Below are positions 30,280 through 39,151 of a stretch of 64,000 nt of DNA, in pieces. Made by a program: the position numbers and the translations under genes. A model generated the notes under the pieces. The model was not told the origin of the DNA. It ran no database searches and was given only the letters and a program-made list of their open reading frames with translations. Within the stretch, counting starts at the first letter, position 1, and each line of letters starts with the position of its first letter. Source of the stretch: an uncultured Bryobacteraceae bacterium (GTDB lineage: Bacteria; Acidobacteriota; Terriglobia; Bryobacterales; Bryobacteraceae); the NCBI GenBank assembly GCA_938027685.1, contig CALJAM010000016.1, positions 41,559-105,558 on the forward strand, read 5' to 3'.

Positions 30280-30627
30280 TCAGGACTTCTTGCGGCTCTC
30301 CTCCAGGATTTGCACGTAACGGAAGCGCAGCTCCGTCAGGGAGTTCTCCAGCAGCCGCTTCTCCTCGGGAGTCAGGTTGCCCCTGGTCTTCTCTTCCAGC
30401 ATGGCCATCAGATCGATGGTGTGCCGCGCCCGACGGAAATCCGGTTTGGGCTTCTGGCCCTCTTCCCAGTCCAGCAGACCCAGGTGCGCCTCCGCTTGCA
30501 TCCGCAAAGATAGGGTCAGGAATTCGAAAGTGGGCGGGGGTAGACGAACTTCCTCCTCAGCGGCCGGCGAGGCCTCGCTGGATTGAGCCGTGTCCGCCGC
30601 AGCCTGTCCGGTCCTCTCCTCGTCCAT
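30280..30627 (-). CDS. DUF1844 protein
   Basis: A small soluble acidic protein, 115 aa from ATG 30627 (an in-frame ATG at 30636 adds three residues). After an acidic, Ala/Glu-rich leader, residues about 30-110 match DUF1844: FEFLTLSLRMQAEAHLGL, then ARHTIDLMAMLEEKTRGNL and LRFRYVQI. The family is frequent in Acidobacteriota and Planctomycetes and has no known function. Its stop directly abuts the MBL-fold ATG. Confidence 0.85.
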   Translation of the reverse strand: MDEERTGQAAADTAQSSEASPAAEEEVRLPPPTFEFLTLSLRMQAEAHLGLLDWEEGQKPKPDFRRARHTIDLMAMLEEKTRGNLTPEEKRLLENSLTELRFRYVQILEESRKKS

Positions 30628-30716
30628 ACCAATCACTATTTTATCCGCAAGCTTCCAGCCGATCGCCGCGTGCTACATTGGGACTTCGTCATCCCCGCTG
30701 CGAGGTTTTCAAGCTC

Positions 30717-31520
30717 ATGCTTGTTGCGGACGCGGCCCGTGTCGGAGAAAAGTTCGCACGTCTGATCGAAATCATGGCCCGACTGCGGAGCCCTAAGGGG
30801 TGCCCATGGGATCGGCGGCAGACCTTCGAGAGCCTCAAACCGTACTTGCTCGAAGAGACGTATGAGGCCCTCGAGGCCATCGACGGCCGTCACTGGGACG
30901 TGCTCGCCGAAGAGCTGGGCGATCTGCTTCTCGAAGTCGCTTTTCTGGCCCAGCTTGCCGCCGAGCAGGATCTTTTCACGATTGAACACGCGTTGGATTC
31001 GATCATCGCGAAACTGGTGCGGCGCCACCCCCACGTGTTCGGCGACGCCGTCGCCGAGACGCCCGAGCAGGTCAAGCAGCGTTGGGACCAGATCAAGGCG
31101 GACGAAAGGCGCGAACGGGGGCGTTCGGGTGAAGGTCTGCTCGATTCCGTGCCGCGGGCGCTGCCCGCCCTCATGGAAGCATCCCGGATCTCTTCTCGCG
31201 CGGCAGCCGTCGGCTTTGACTGGCAGGATGTCGATCACGTGCTCGAGAAGCTTCACGAGGAACTGGCCGAACTTGCCGCCGCACGCCGTTCCGCCTCCGC
31301 CGAACGCCTCGCTGAGGAAGTCGGCGATCTGCTGTTCACCCTCGTCAACGTGGCTCGTTTTCTGGGCGTGGATCCCGAGCAGGCGCTGCGCGGCACGAAC
31401 GCGAAGTTCCGCCGGCGTTTCGCGCAGATGGAGGCGCGCCTGCGCGAACAAGGGCGCTCGCCTTCCGAAGTCACGCTGGAAGAACTGGAAGCTCTCTGGC
31501 AACAGGCCAAGCAGGACTGA
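30717..31520 (+). CDS. mazG: nucleoside triphosphate pyrophosphohydrolase MazG
   Basis: A 267-aa two-domain MazG that hydrolyses (d)NTPs to monophosphates and pyrophosphate. Start ATG 30717 gives the usual N-terminus just before LIEIMARLRSPKGCPWDRRQT; an alternative TTG at 30678 would add 13 residues. The first domain has the magnesium-binding EExxE motif in LLEETYEALEAID and EELGDLLLEV. The second repeats it in HEELAEL and EEVGDLLFTLVN. The PHVFGD segment between domains is also conserved. Its last 50 bases overlap, antisense, the end of the convergent racemase gene. Confidence 0.95.
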   Translation: MLVADAARVGEKFARLIEIMARLRSPKGCPWDRRQTFESLKPYLLEETYEALEAIDGRHWDVLAEELGDLLLEVAFLAQLAAEQDLFTIEHALDSIIAKLVRRHPHVFGDAVAETPEQVKQRWDQIKADERRERGRSGEGLLDSVPRALPALMEASRISSRAAAVGFDWQDVDHVLEKLHEELAELAAARRSASAERLAEEVGDLLFTLVNVARFLGVDPEQALRGTNAKFRRRFAQMEARLREQGRSPSEVTLEELEALWQQAKQD

Positions 31521-32367
31521 ACCGCCGCCGCCAGGCGTCTACCAGAGCGCGCGCCAACACCTCCAGGGGATCGACGAGCGGAACCCCGGGCAGATCGGCG
31601 GGCCCCAGCGCCAGCGGAATCTCCGTGCACGCCAGCACCAGCACCTCTGCGCCCAGCGCCCGCAGCCGCTGACCTGCTGCCCGCAGCACGGCGCGCGGCG
31701 TCGGGTAACCCTGCTGTGCCCCCAGGCCCGATTTGATTCCCCATTCAGGGTTCGCGATGGCGGCGTGCACGTCGTTTTGCCAAGGCTCCAGTTCGCCGGC
31801 CACGATAGCCTCCCTCCGCGCGGATTGCTCACGTGCTGAAAACTCGCGTTCCCCCCAGGGCAGCGTGACCAGTTCTTTGCCGGCTTCCTTCAGGGGTTCG
31901 GCGTAGACGCCGGATTGATACGTACCCGTCGTGGACAGTAGGCCCACACGTCTGACGTCCGGGAAACGGTCCGCGATCTCCTGGCATGTGACGCGCACCA
32001 TGTGCACGACCTCGACGCCTTCTTCGATCAGCGGCGCGATCGCACGTTGGAAGACCCCGAAAATGTCCGGGGCGTGGAAGGTGTTGCACGGGATCCCCAC
32101 GACGCGAGCCCCCGCAGCGACCAGCAGTCGGCACACGCGCGCCGCGGCCAGCCCCGGATTCTCGGGCGCGTCCTGGCGCCCCTTGCGAGTCAGATAAATG
32201 GTGCGGTCCGCGAACAACGGCGCCATCTGGGCCAGCAGCACCGGGATCGCCTCTTGATCCCGGCGCATTCCAAGCGAGCCTTGGTAGGCAAGCAGCTTCT
32301 CGAGCAGAAGCGGATCCACCCAGGGCCCCATCCCGCCGATGATGCCTATCGAGACCGGGATGGACAT
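31471..32367 (-). CDS. aspartate/glutamate racemase-family protein
   Basis: A 298-aa cofactor-independent racemase-fold protein. Both catalytic cysteines are present: Cys94 in GIPCNTFHAP and Cys247 in VLACTEIPLAL, the two-base pair that removes and adds the alpha proton on opposite faces. The N-terminus IGIIGGMGP is the standard family start. The C-terminal extension after residue 275 is longer than usual and overlaps mazG on the other strand. Aspartate racemase is the most likely activity, though a hydantoin- or amino-acid-ester-specific variant is possible. Confidence 0.88.
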   Translation of the reverse strand: MSIPVSIGIIGGMGPWVDPLLLEKLLAYQGSLGMRRDQEAIPVLLAQMAPLFADRTIYLTRKGRQDAPENPGLAAARVCRLLVAAGARVVGIPCNTFHAPDIFGVFQRAIAPLIEEGVEVVHMVRVTCQEIADRFPDVRRVGLLSTTGTYQSGVYAEPLKEAGKELVTLPWGEREFSAREQSARREAIVAGELEPWQNDVHAAIANPEWGIKSGLGAQQGYPTPRAVLRAAGQRLRALGAEVLVLACTEIPLALGPADLPGVPLVDPLEVLARALVDAWRRRFSPAWPVARELPVLPA

Positions 32368-32419
32368 TGCTCGCTTTGGAAACGACTGCCGCGCTCGATC
32401 CTGAACGGACTACCGTTCG

Positions 32420-32773
32420 TTACCCCTTGGCGCCCGGCTTGGCGTGGCACTTGTTGCAATTTCCAAGACTGGCGAAGGACTTTCCTCCCGCCACGTGGCA
32501 GGCGGCGCAGGAGGTTTTCTTGGCCTCGGCCGGCTTGTGCATGCCTTCTTTGTAATTCAGCGGTGCCTTGGCGTCCTGCGGCCACAGTTTGTCGTGACAC
32601 ACCGTACAATCGCCCTTTTCGCGCTCGACATGTTTGGCGTGCAGGAAGGTGACGTTGCCAAATTTCGACGGGAAGACCATCTTCTCCGGCGGCTGTTTCT
32701 TCTGCTGCGCACCGAGCCAACCGATTGAAACCGCCAGGCCGGCTACGAGCACGAAGTGCTTCCAATTACGCAT
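32420..32773 (-). CDS. small triheme cytochrome c (c7-like)
   Basis: A 117-aa periplasmic cytochrome with a signal peptide (about residues 1-22, ending LGAQ). Three heme-binding motifs are visible: CTVCH (56-60), CAACH (89-93) and CNKCH (106-110). Additional His residues (FLHAKHVE, GMHKP, ACHVAGG) can supply bis-His ligation, as in cytochrome c7/c3. Such proteins shuttle low-potential electrons in the periplasm. It is a single-gene unit between the racemase and a membrane protein gene. Confidence 0.9.
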   Translation of the reverse strand: MRNWKHFVLVAGLAVSIGWLGAQQKKQPPEKMVFPSKFGNVTFLHAKHVEREKGDCTVCHDKLWPQDAKAPLNYKEGMHKPAEAKKTSCAACHVAGGKSFASLGNCNKCHAKPGAKG

Positions 32774-32926
32774 CCGATTAAACCTCCGAGGATTTCATAA
32801 GCGGCCGCAGGGCGGCCAAGCTCCGATGCTAACACGGGCTCCCGGTGAGGCGCATCTGGCCTCTGCCGTCCCGATTGACGCCGGGCTCGGGGAAAGGTAG
32901 GCTTGAAGTTGGGGAAGGAGAAGCGC

Positions 32927-33487
32927 ATGGACCGCTACACGCCGTCCCGTCAATACCTGAAGGCCGGCCTGGCAGCGCTGGCGTTCGCGGCCTTCTCAAC
33001 TTGGTGTGGCGTCAGCTGGCCTCCTGCTTTCATCCCCGCTGCGCTGCTGCTGGCAAGCGCATTCATCCTGCTTTTCCTCGCCTTCCAGCCGCCGATCGAA
33101 ATTCACGAGAGGCACCTGGTCATCGGGAGACGTCTGATTCGCTGGTCCGACATCCGGCGGGTGGATCGCACCGGCTGGTTGTCCCCGCTCATCGTGCAAC
33201 TGACGCTCGCCGACGACAGTAAGGTTGTTCTGATCTACGCCGGCGATCAGGAGTCGGCCGCCGGCCTGTTGCGGCAATTGCGGCGCATGGCACGGGAGGC
33301 CCTCATCGACGGCATCCCGTACAAACAGTACTGGGGCGAGCGAACTGCGCCCAAGGCGGAGCCCCGGGCTGCGCCCGCCCGGTTCCACCTGCTCCGCCCC
33401 GAAGACGAAGCCGAGGTCGAGCGCTTGTATCGTCGCCTGAAGAGCGTGGGCCACCTCGATCCGAGAAACTCCCACGACGAATCGTAG
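32927..33487 (+). CDS. membrane protein with PH-like domain
   Basis: A 186-aa protein starting at ATG 32927, chosen because GGAGAAG lies just upstream (32,916-32,922). Two membrane helices (about residues 13-55) are followed by a soluble domain in which IHERHLVIGRRLIRWSDIRRVDRTG, then DSKVVLIYAG resembles bacterial PH-like (bPH) domains. The C-terminal part has a charged helix (LRPEDEAEVERLYRRLKSV). Function is unknown. Four bases after its stop the YdcF-like gene starts. Confidence 0.75.
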   Translation: MDRYTPSRQYLKAGLAALAFAAFSTWCGVSWPPAFIPAALLLASAFILLFLAFQPPIEIHERHLVIGRRLIRWSDIRRVDRTGWLSPLIVQLTLADDSKVVLIYAGDQESAAGLLRQLRRMAREALIDGIPYKQYWGERTAPKAEPRAAPARFHLLRPEDEAEVERLYRRLKSVGHLDPRNSHDES

Positions 33488-33490
33488 CCG

Positions 33491-34084
33491 GTGCCTCCCG
33501 CTGCCCCGCATCGCGCTCGCTGGCTGATCGTCATTTTGCTGGCCGCGGCCATCGTCTGCAGCCATCCCATCTGGCTCCGATGGGCGGGCGCGGCCCTGGT
33601 ACGCAACGAACCGCCGATGCCCGCGGACGTGGCCGTCGTGCTGGCGGGCGGATGGCGCGGCAATCGCATCCTCAGAGCTGCGGAACTCGTTCGCCAGGGC
33701 TGGGCGCCGCGTGTCCTGGTCAGCGGCACCCAGTACTACGGCTGGAGTGAGCCCGACGCCGCGATCGATTTTGCGGTTCGCCACGGTTATCCGCGCGACT
33801 GGTTCGTCGCCCTCCCGCACGGCGCGCAATCCACCGAGGAGGAGGCCCGCATCGTCACCGACAGATTGCGTGCGATGGGCGTCAAGCGGGTGCTGCTCGT
33901 CACCAGCGACTACCATACGCGCCGCGCCGCCGGCTGCTTCCGCCAGGTTGCGCCCGAATTGGAACTGCGAGCCATCGCCGCAGCCGACCCCGATTTTCCC
34001 GAGCGGTGGTGGCAAAGCCGGCAGGGACGCAAAACCTTTCTGCTCGAGTGGCTGAAAATGCTGAGCTGGCGCCTGGGGATGTAG
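33491..34084 (+). CDS. YdcF/SanA-like DUF218 membrane protein
   Basis: A 197-aa protein starting at GTG 33491 with one N-terminal helix (about residues 12-32). The DUF218 fold is shown by AVVLAGGWRGNRILRAAELVRQG, PRVLVSGTQ, STEEEARIVTDRL and LLVTSDYHTRRAAGCF. Family members (YdcF, SanA, ElyC) affect envelope integrity and lipid-carrier or peptidoglycan metabolism. It is probably co-transcribed with the flanking bPH and ABC exporter genes, since gaps are only 3 bases. Confidence 0.88.
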   Translation: MPPAAPHRARWLIVILLAAAIVCSHPIWLRWAGAALVRNEPPMPADVAVVLAGGWRGNRILRAAELVRQGWAPRVLVSGTQYYGWSEPDAAIDFAVRHGYPRDWFVALPHGAQSTEEEARIVTDRLRAMGVKRVLLVTSDYHTRRAAGCFRQVAPELELRAIAAADPDFPERWWQSRQGRKTFLLEWLKMLSWRLGM

Positions 34085-34087
34085 ACC

Positions 34088-35824
34088 GTGCAAGAAGCCT
34101 GGAGATTCCTGCGGCCCTACTTCGTTCCCTACCGTCGCGGCTTGCTGCTCGGCTTTGGTGCTCTGGCCGCCAAGGATGTGCTCGCCGCGGCGCTGCCGAT
34201 CGTCATCAAGTGGGGCGTGGATACCATCGGCAGCCGCTTTCACATGGCGACGCTGCTCCGGTTTTGCCTGCTGCTGGTCTTTCTGGCGGCGATCAAGGGC
34301 GTTTTCCAGTACTGGATGCGCGTCATCCTCATCGGCATCTCGCGCGACGTGGAGTACGACCTGCGCAATGACCTCTTCGCCCACTTGCTGAAGCTCTCGC
34401 CGGATTTCTACGCCCGAGTGCGAATCGGAGACGTGATGGCGCGCGCCACCAACGACCTGAACGCCGTTCGCATGATGCTGGGCCCCGGCGTCATGTACTG
34501 GTTCGAGACCTCGCTTACCTTCGTGCTCGCCGTCGGCGTCATGGCCTCGGTGGATTGGAGACTCACCGTCTTGGCTCTCACGCCCGCGCCCTTGGTCAGC
34601 GTCGCCGTCTTCCGGTTCGGACGGATGATTCACGTTCGTTTCGAGCAGCTTCAGGCCATGTTCTCCGACATCACCAGCCGCGTGCAGGAGTCGCTCGCCG
34701 GCATCCGCGTGCTGCGCGCCTACGTGCAGGAGGACGCCGACCTGGCACGTTTCCAGCGGCTCAACCGTGACTACATCGCACAGAGCCTGCGGCTGGCCCG
34801 CGTCTCCAGTTTGTTCCTGCCGCTTTTGCAGGCCCTGGTCGGGCTGACCTTCCTCATCGTGCTGTGGGTGGGCGGGCTAGGCGTCATGCGCGGCCGCATC
34901 ACGCTCGGCGCTTTCGTCATGTTCACCACCTACATGGCCATGCTGGTCTGGCCGATGATTGCGCTGGGCTGGGTGATCAACCTTGTGCAACGGGGCCTGG
35001 CCTCGCTCGCCCGCATCCGGGAGCTCCTCGACGAGCGCCCCCGCATCGCGGCGCCCGCCAACCCAAAACGTGTTCCCGCGCGGGCGGACCTGGAGTTCCG
35101 CGACGTGAGCGTCATTTATCCCGGCGGCCGCGCCCTGGATCGTCTGAACCTCGTTATCCGCGCCGGGGAGACGGTGGCCATAGTCGGCCGTACGGGCAGC
35201 GGTAAGAGCACCTTGGTCCGACTCATTCCGCGTCTGCTCGATCCTGACGAAGGACAGGTTCTGCTCGGAGGCGTGGATCTGCGGGAGTTCGACCCCGCCG
35301 AATTGCGTCGCCTCATCGGTATGGTGCCCCAGGAAACCCTTCTCTTCAGCGCCACCCTCGCTGAGAACATCGCCTTCGGCGTGGAGGAGGCTGACCGGGA
35401 GCGGATTCGGGAGGTCGCCCGGCTTGCTGGGCTGGAAGCCGATCTAGCGAGCTTCCCGCAAGGGCTCGACACCCTCATCGGAGAACGCGGTCTCACCCTT
35501 TCTGGGGGACAAAAGCAACGTACCGCCATCGCCCGCGCCATCCTCCGCGATCCCCAAATCCTCATTCTCGACGACGCCCTGTCGAGCGTGGATACTTTGA
35601 CCGAAGAGCATATCTTGAGCGGTCTGGCGAGCCTGATGCGGGCAAGGACCAGCATCCTGATTTCGCATCGGGTTTCTACCGTCCGCGCAGCCGATCGCAT
35701 CATCGTGCTGGAGGCCGGCCGCATCGTCGAAGAAGGCTCCCACGCCGAATTGCTCGCCGCCGGCGGCTACTACGCGGACCTCTACCAGAAACAATTGCTC
35801 GAAGAGGAACTGGAAACCGCCTGA
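34088..35824 (+). CDS. ABC exporter, MsbA/MdlB-like half transporter
   Basis: A 578-aa homodimeric-type ABC exporter with GTG start at 34088. Six membrane helices (residues about 20-300) precede the ATPase. Walker A GRTGSGKST lies near residue 367, the signature LSGGQKQR near 471, Walker B ILILDD near 494 with Ala in place of the usual catalytic Glu (DDALSSVD), and the H-loop in LISHRVST. The Ala replaces the Glu in many related bacterial exporters annotated as multidrug or lipid exporters. The substrate is not predictable. It is the last gene of the small three-gene run. Confidence 0.93.
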   Translation: MQEAWRFLRPYFVPYRRGLLLGFGALAAKDVLAAALPIVIKWGVDTIGSRFHMATLLRFCLLLVFLAAIKGVFQYWMRVILIGISRDVEYDLRNDLFAHLLKLSPDFYARVRIGDVMARATNDLNAVRMMLGPGVMYWFETSLTFVLAVGVMASVDWRLTVLALTPAPLVSVAVFRFGRMIHVRFEQLQAMFSDITSRVQESLAGIRVLRAYVQEDADLARFQRLNRDYIAQSLRLARVSSLFLPLLQALVGLTFLIVLWVGGLGVMRGRITLGAFVMFTTYMAMLVWPMIALGWVINLVQRGLASLARIRELLDERPRIAAPANPKRVPARADLEFRDVSVIYPGGRALDRLNLVIRAGETVAIVGRTGSGKSTLVRLIPRLLDPDEGQVLLGGVDLREFDPAELRRLIGMVPQETLLFSATLAENIAFGVEEADRERIREVARLAGLEADLASFPQGLDTLIGERGLTLSGGQKQRTAIARAILRDPQILILDDALSSVDTLTEEHILSGLASLMRARTSILISHRVSTVRAADRIIVLEAGRIVEEGSHAELLAAGGYYADLYQKQLLEEELETA

Positions 35825-35900
35825 GATCCGGCTGCATCGTAACGGATGAGCAGATGGCTGCGCCTTTAGTGGCGGGGGATATCGACGTGCGAGGCAGCAT

Positions 35901-36986
35901 ATGAGAACCTTGGGGGGTGTTGGCCTGTGTCTGTTGAGTTTTTCGGTGGCTCTGCTCGGACAGTCAGCTCGGCTGCGCTCCGCGCCGCAAAGCTGGATGC
36001 CTGCCCAAGTCGACTCCAACAGCCCCGTCTTCTGGCGCGATGGGCTGTATCATGTCTTCAACTCCGCAGGTTCGCCGGTTCTGAGTTGGGGCAACCACCA
36101 GTTGGCGCCCTTGAGCTCGGTGCCGGTGCTGGTGGACCGCGATGAGCACTTCCCCATGTGGATCGAGGCCGCCTGGCAGGACGACGATGGCACGATCTAC
36201 GCCTGGTACCACCACGAACAGAGCGGCGTCTGCCCCGGTGACGAACTCGTCCTTCCGCATATCGGCGCCTTGATTTCCTACGATGGCGGCCGCACCTTTC
36301 AAGATCTGGGGCTCGTTCTTACCGGAGGCGATCCACCCGACTGCTCCGCGAAGAACGGGTTCTTCGCGGGGGGACACGGCGACTTCTCCGTAATTTTGGA
36401 TCGTGAACGAAAATATTTCTACTTCCTTTTTGGCAATTACGGGGGCAATGCTGCTTCGCAGGGAATCGGCATCGCCCGAATGGCCTTTGAGGATCGCCGC
36501 AACCCGGTGGGCGCGGTCTGGAAATTCTTCAACGGTTCCTGGGACGAGCCCGGCCTCGGCGGTCGCCTCACCCCGATCTTCCCCGTAGCCAAGGCCTGGC
36601 AGCGCGCCGACGCCAACGCCTTTTGGGGCCCCTCGGTTCATTGGAACACCCACCTCGAGACCTACGTGGTCCTGCTCAACCACGCCTGTTGCGAACCCGG
36701 CTGGCCCGCCGCCGGCATCTACGTGAGCTTCAATCCCGACATCAGCGACCCTTGGGGGTGGACCACGCCCAAGAAAATCATGAACGATCCCGGCGGCTAC
36801 TACCCCCAGGTTGTCGGCCTCCTGCCGGGCGAAACCGATACGCTCGCCGGCCGGGTGGCCCGCTTCTACCTGCATGGTTTCTCAGGCTGGGAAATTGTCT
36901 TCGACCAGGCTGAGGCTGACCAGGACGAACAGCCCGAACCCCCGGTCGATGACGTCATACCGCCGGCCTCGGCGCCTCCACGCTAG
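35901..36986 (+). CDS. secreted beta-propeller protein (GH43/DUF4185-like)
   Basis: A 361-aa exported protein with a signal peptide (residues 1-20) and a propeller-like repeat pattern: [66 protein letters not shown]. The family resembles five-bladed furanosidase-fold proteins (GH43/GH32/DUF4185 group). I cannot assign catalytic acids with confidence, so it may bind or hydrolyse glycans. The C-terminus is a short Pro/Asp-rich tail. It lies 76 bases after the ABC exporter. Confidence 0.6.
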   Translation: MRTLGGVGLCLLSFSVALLGQSARLRSAPQSWMPAQVDSNSPVFWRDGLYHVFNSAGSPVLSWGNHQLAPLSSVPVLVDRDEHFPMWIEAAWQDDDGTIYAWYHHEQSGVCPGDELVLPHIGALISYDGGRTFQDLGLVLTGGDPPDCSAKNGFFAGGHGDFSVILDRERKYFYFLFGNYGGNAASQGIGIARMAFEDRRNPVGAVWKFFNGSWDEPGLGGRLTPIFPVAKAWQRADANAFWGPSVHWNTHLETYVVLLNHACCEPGWPAAGIYVSFNPDISDPWGWTTPKKIMNDPGGYYPQVVGLLPGETDTLAGRVARFYLHGFSGWEIVFDQAEADQDEQPEPPVDDVIPPASAPPR

Positions 36987-37030
36987 CGACCTCAGGCCCC
37001 TCTCGCTCATCCAAACCTTCAGGGACGGAC

Positions 37031-37738
37031 ATGACCCCTTGGTGGGTCGTAGGACTGGTCATAACGCTTGTGACGGGAGGCGACGCCATGGCGCCGCAAG
37101 GCAAAAGCTCGCGCGAAACAGCCGGATCTACCTACGACAGCTCCGGCTTTCCCGATCCTGCGGAGGACTTGCCGACCCCCGCGGACGGCGCGCCGCGTAC
37201 GGCGGTCCTCGCGGGCGGCTGCTTTTGGTGTGTCGAGGCCGTCTTCGAACAGGTTGAGGGAGTGTTGGACGTCGTTTCGGGGTACGCCGGAGGCGATGCA
37301 CGCACGGCGCGTTACGAGCTGGTGAGCACTGGCACGACGAACCACGCCGAGGCCGTACGAATCACCTACGATCCCCGCCGCATCACGTATGGTCAATTAC
37401 TGAAAATCTTTTTCGCCGTTGCGCACGACCCCACCCAACTGAATCGGCAGGGGCCCGACGTAGGCCCCCAGTATCGTTCCGCGATCTTTTATGCTACCGA
37501 CGAGGAAAGGCGCGTCGCCGAAAGTTACATACGTCGGCTCGAGCAGGCCCGAGTATTCGACCGTCCCATCGTCACGCGCCTGGAGCCGCTCAAAGGCTTT
37601 TATCCTGCTGAGTCGTATCACCAGGACTACGCGCGCCGCAATCCATCCAATCCGTATATAGTTACTAACTCCGCACCGAAGGTGCGCAAGCTCGAAGAAA
37701 CCTTCCCCGCTTGTGTCCGGCGCAGCGGACGGCGCTGA
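37031..37738 (+). CDS. msrA: exported peptide methionine-S-sulfoxide reductase
   Basis: A 235-aa MsrA that repairs methionine-S-sulfoxide. The catalytic site [13 protein letters not shown] has Cys64 and Cys67, and the remaining family core ([26 protein letters not shown], then PQYRSAIFY and [10 protein letters not shown]) is intact. A Cys near residue 228 may act as resolving cysteine. An N-terminal hydrophobic segment (residues 5-17) and about 40 linker residues suggest export or membrane anchoring, unlike cytoplasmic MsrA. Confidence 0.93.
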   Translation: MTPWWVVGLVITLVTGGDAMAPQGKSSRETAGSTYDSSGFPDPAEDLPTPADGAPRTAVLAGGCFWCVEAVFEQVEGVLDVVSGYAGGDARTARYELVSTGTTNHAEAVRITYDPRRITYGQLLKIFFAVAHDPTQLNRQGPDVGPQYRSAIFYATDEERRVAESYIRRLEQARVFDRPIVTRLEPLKGFYPAESYHQDYARRNPSNPYIVTNSAPKVRKLEETFPACVRRSGRR

Positions 37739-37817
37739 AACGGCCGGAGCATCGAGCGCCCTCCGCGGGGCCCTGGCGCTCTGGCAGCCGGTCAAAGGGG
37801 AAGGTCGGCCCGCGTGA

Positions 37818-37843
37818 AGCGTCAGCCTGGAAGTTCTGACGCT
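37818..37843. repeat. 8-bp inverted repeat downstream of msrA
   Basis: AGCGTCAG (37818-37825) and CTGACGCT (37836-37843) are perfect inverted copies separated by 10 bases, 80 bases after the msrA stop. A hairpin could end msrA transcription, but there is no T-tract, so a terminator call is weak. It also lies close to the start of the decayed glycosidase, so it may be a relic operator. Confidence 0.3.
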
Positions 37844-37860
37844 CAGACGCGGCGGCAGTG

Positions 37861-38888
37861 CTTACGGACATTGGCCCTGGATCCAGCCGCGCAGCGAAGC
37901 GCTCCCGGGGAGCCGCGTCTCGCTCGCTGGAAGACGCCTTATAAGTACGGCAAGCCGGTGCTGGGCCTTCCAACGAAGAGGCCGCTTTCGGCAGCCGCGC
38001 CGTGGATTCCCCGTTTGTATTTTTCCGCAATGGCAACTTTTACATGCTGTACGTAGGCCCCCACGGCGTCGCCTACCGGACCGCACTCGCTTCTTGCAGC
38101 AACCTGACCGAGTGGAAGCGATTGGGCTGCATCCTCAGGCGGGATCCTTCGTCTCCCGTCACGCGCTACAACGTTGCCATGAACTGGATGCTGCGCGAGA
38201 ACGAATTACGCTCGCCCGGCCGTCTTAAGAGGGTCCAGGGCCGATACCTCGGCGTCTTTCACGCTTATCCGAAGCTAGGGTGCGAGAGCGGGCCGGCCGT
38301 GATCGGACTTTGTTGGGGAAGCGACCTGTTGCACTGTGGGAGGTCGGGGATGTGGTCCTCCGCCGGGAGGAAGGCGCGGAGTGGGAACGGGGCGGACTCT
38401 ACAAACCCTGCTTGGTGGAGCACGAGGGCACTTAGTATCTTCTTACAACGCCAAAACCAAGACTCGGCCGCGGGAGCAGGGCGGCGGATGACGTGAGCAG
38501 ATCGGCTTGGCTACTTCAGGGGACCTCGTGCACCGGATCCGATACGAAGGAAATCCCATCGTCCCCACCGCCCGCCGGCTGAAATGAACGTTTCGCGGCC
38601 GATCCCTGCGTCCTGCGCGACGGCGATCGAGGAGTGCTTTTCTGTTACGGCCTGGTTGGCAAAGGCGTTCCGCGCGACCCGGTAGCCGTTGGCAAAGATC
38701 CCTTCGGTCCGGAAAAGGTCGCGACGATCCTGGTGGATGTCGGCCCGCCTGGTGCCGTGGACTCGACCTACACGCACAAGCCGTCCCTTCTTTACCACGG
38801 GGGCGTCCCGTATCACTTCTACTGTGCGGTTTCCGGCAAGCGATCCGACCAGGTTCGCGGGGTCTCGGTAGCTAGCTCTCGACCTTAG
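37861..38888 (+). pseudogene. decayed glycosidase (GH43/GH130-like propeller) with several frameshifts and stops
   Basis: Fragments of one propeller glycosidase occur in order but in different frames. RWKTPYKYGKPVLG is followed, after a shift near 37,970, by NEEAAFGSRAVDSPFVFF and YRTALASCSNLTEWKRLG. A second shift near 38,335 leads to EWERGGLYKPCLVEHEGT, then TAG, a shift, NAKTKTRPREQ, TGA, QIGLATSGDLVH, RYEGNPIVP, another TGA and shift, and RFAADPCVLRDGDRG. The last frame gives VDVGPPGAVDSTY, YHGGVPYHFYCAV and ends at 38888. At least four frameshifts and three stops make this a true pseudogene rather than a sequencing slip. It lies between msrA and the end of the TonB receptor gene. Confidence 0.8.
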
Positions 38889-39151
38889 CCGTGAGGGCCG
38901 TTCTGCTCCGGTCCGCACCACCGCGCGCCCGTTGCGCTCCGTGTGTTTTTCCCGCGCAAGGAGGACCGGGCGAGCCCGTGATCGGCGGGGTGAACCGCAG
39001 GCCCCCGCCCGGCGGGGGTGAGAGAAGGAGCGTAATGAGACCTGTCCGAGGCTCGGCGTCCATGCGCTTCCAGCGGCCGGTTGCCATTCGCTCCTCGCCT
39101 CGGGAGAGCATCCGCTCGGGCTCGAGTCGAGGCTCGACCAAGCTGCCCGTA

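Noticed and set aside
39001..39018. GC-rich hairpin CCCCCGC-CCG-GCGGGGG downstream of TonB receptor 1
   Set aside because: It lacks a T-tract on either strand and is probably a chance product of GC-rich sequence.
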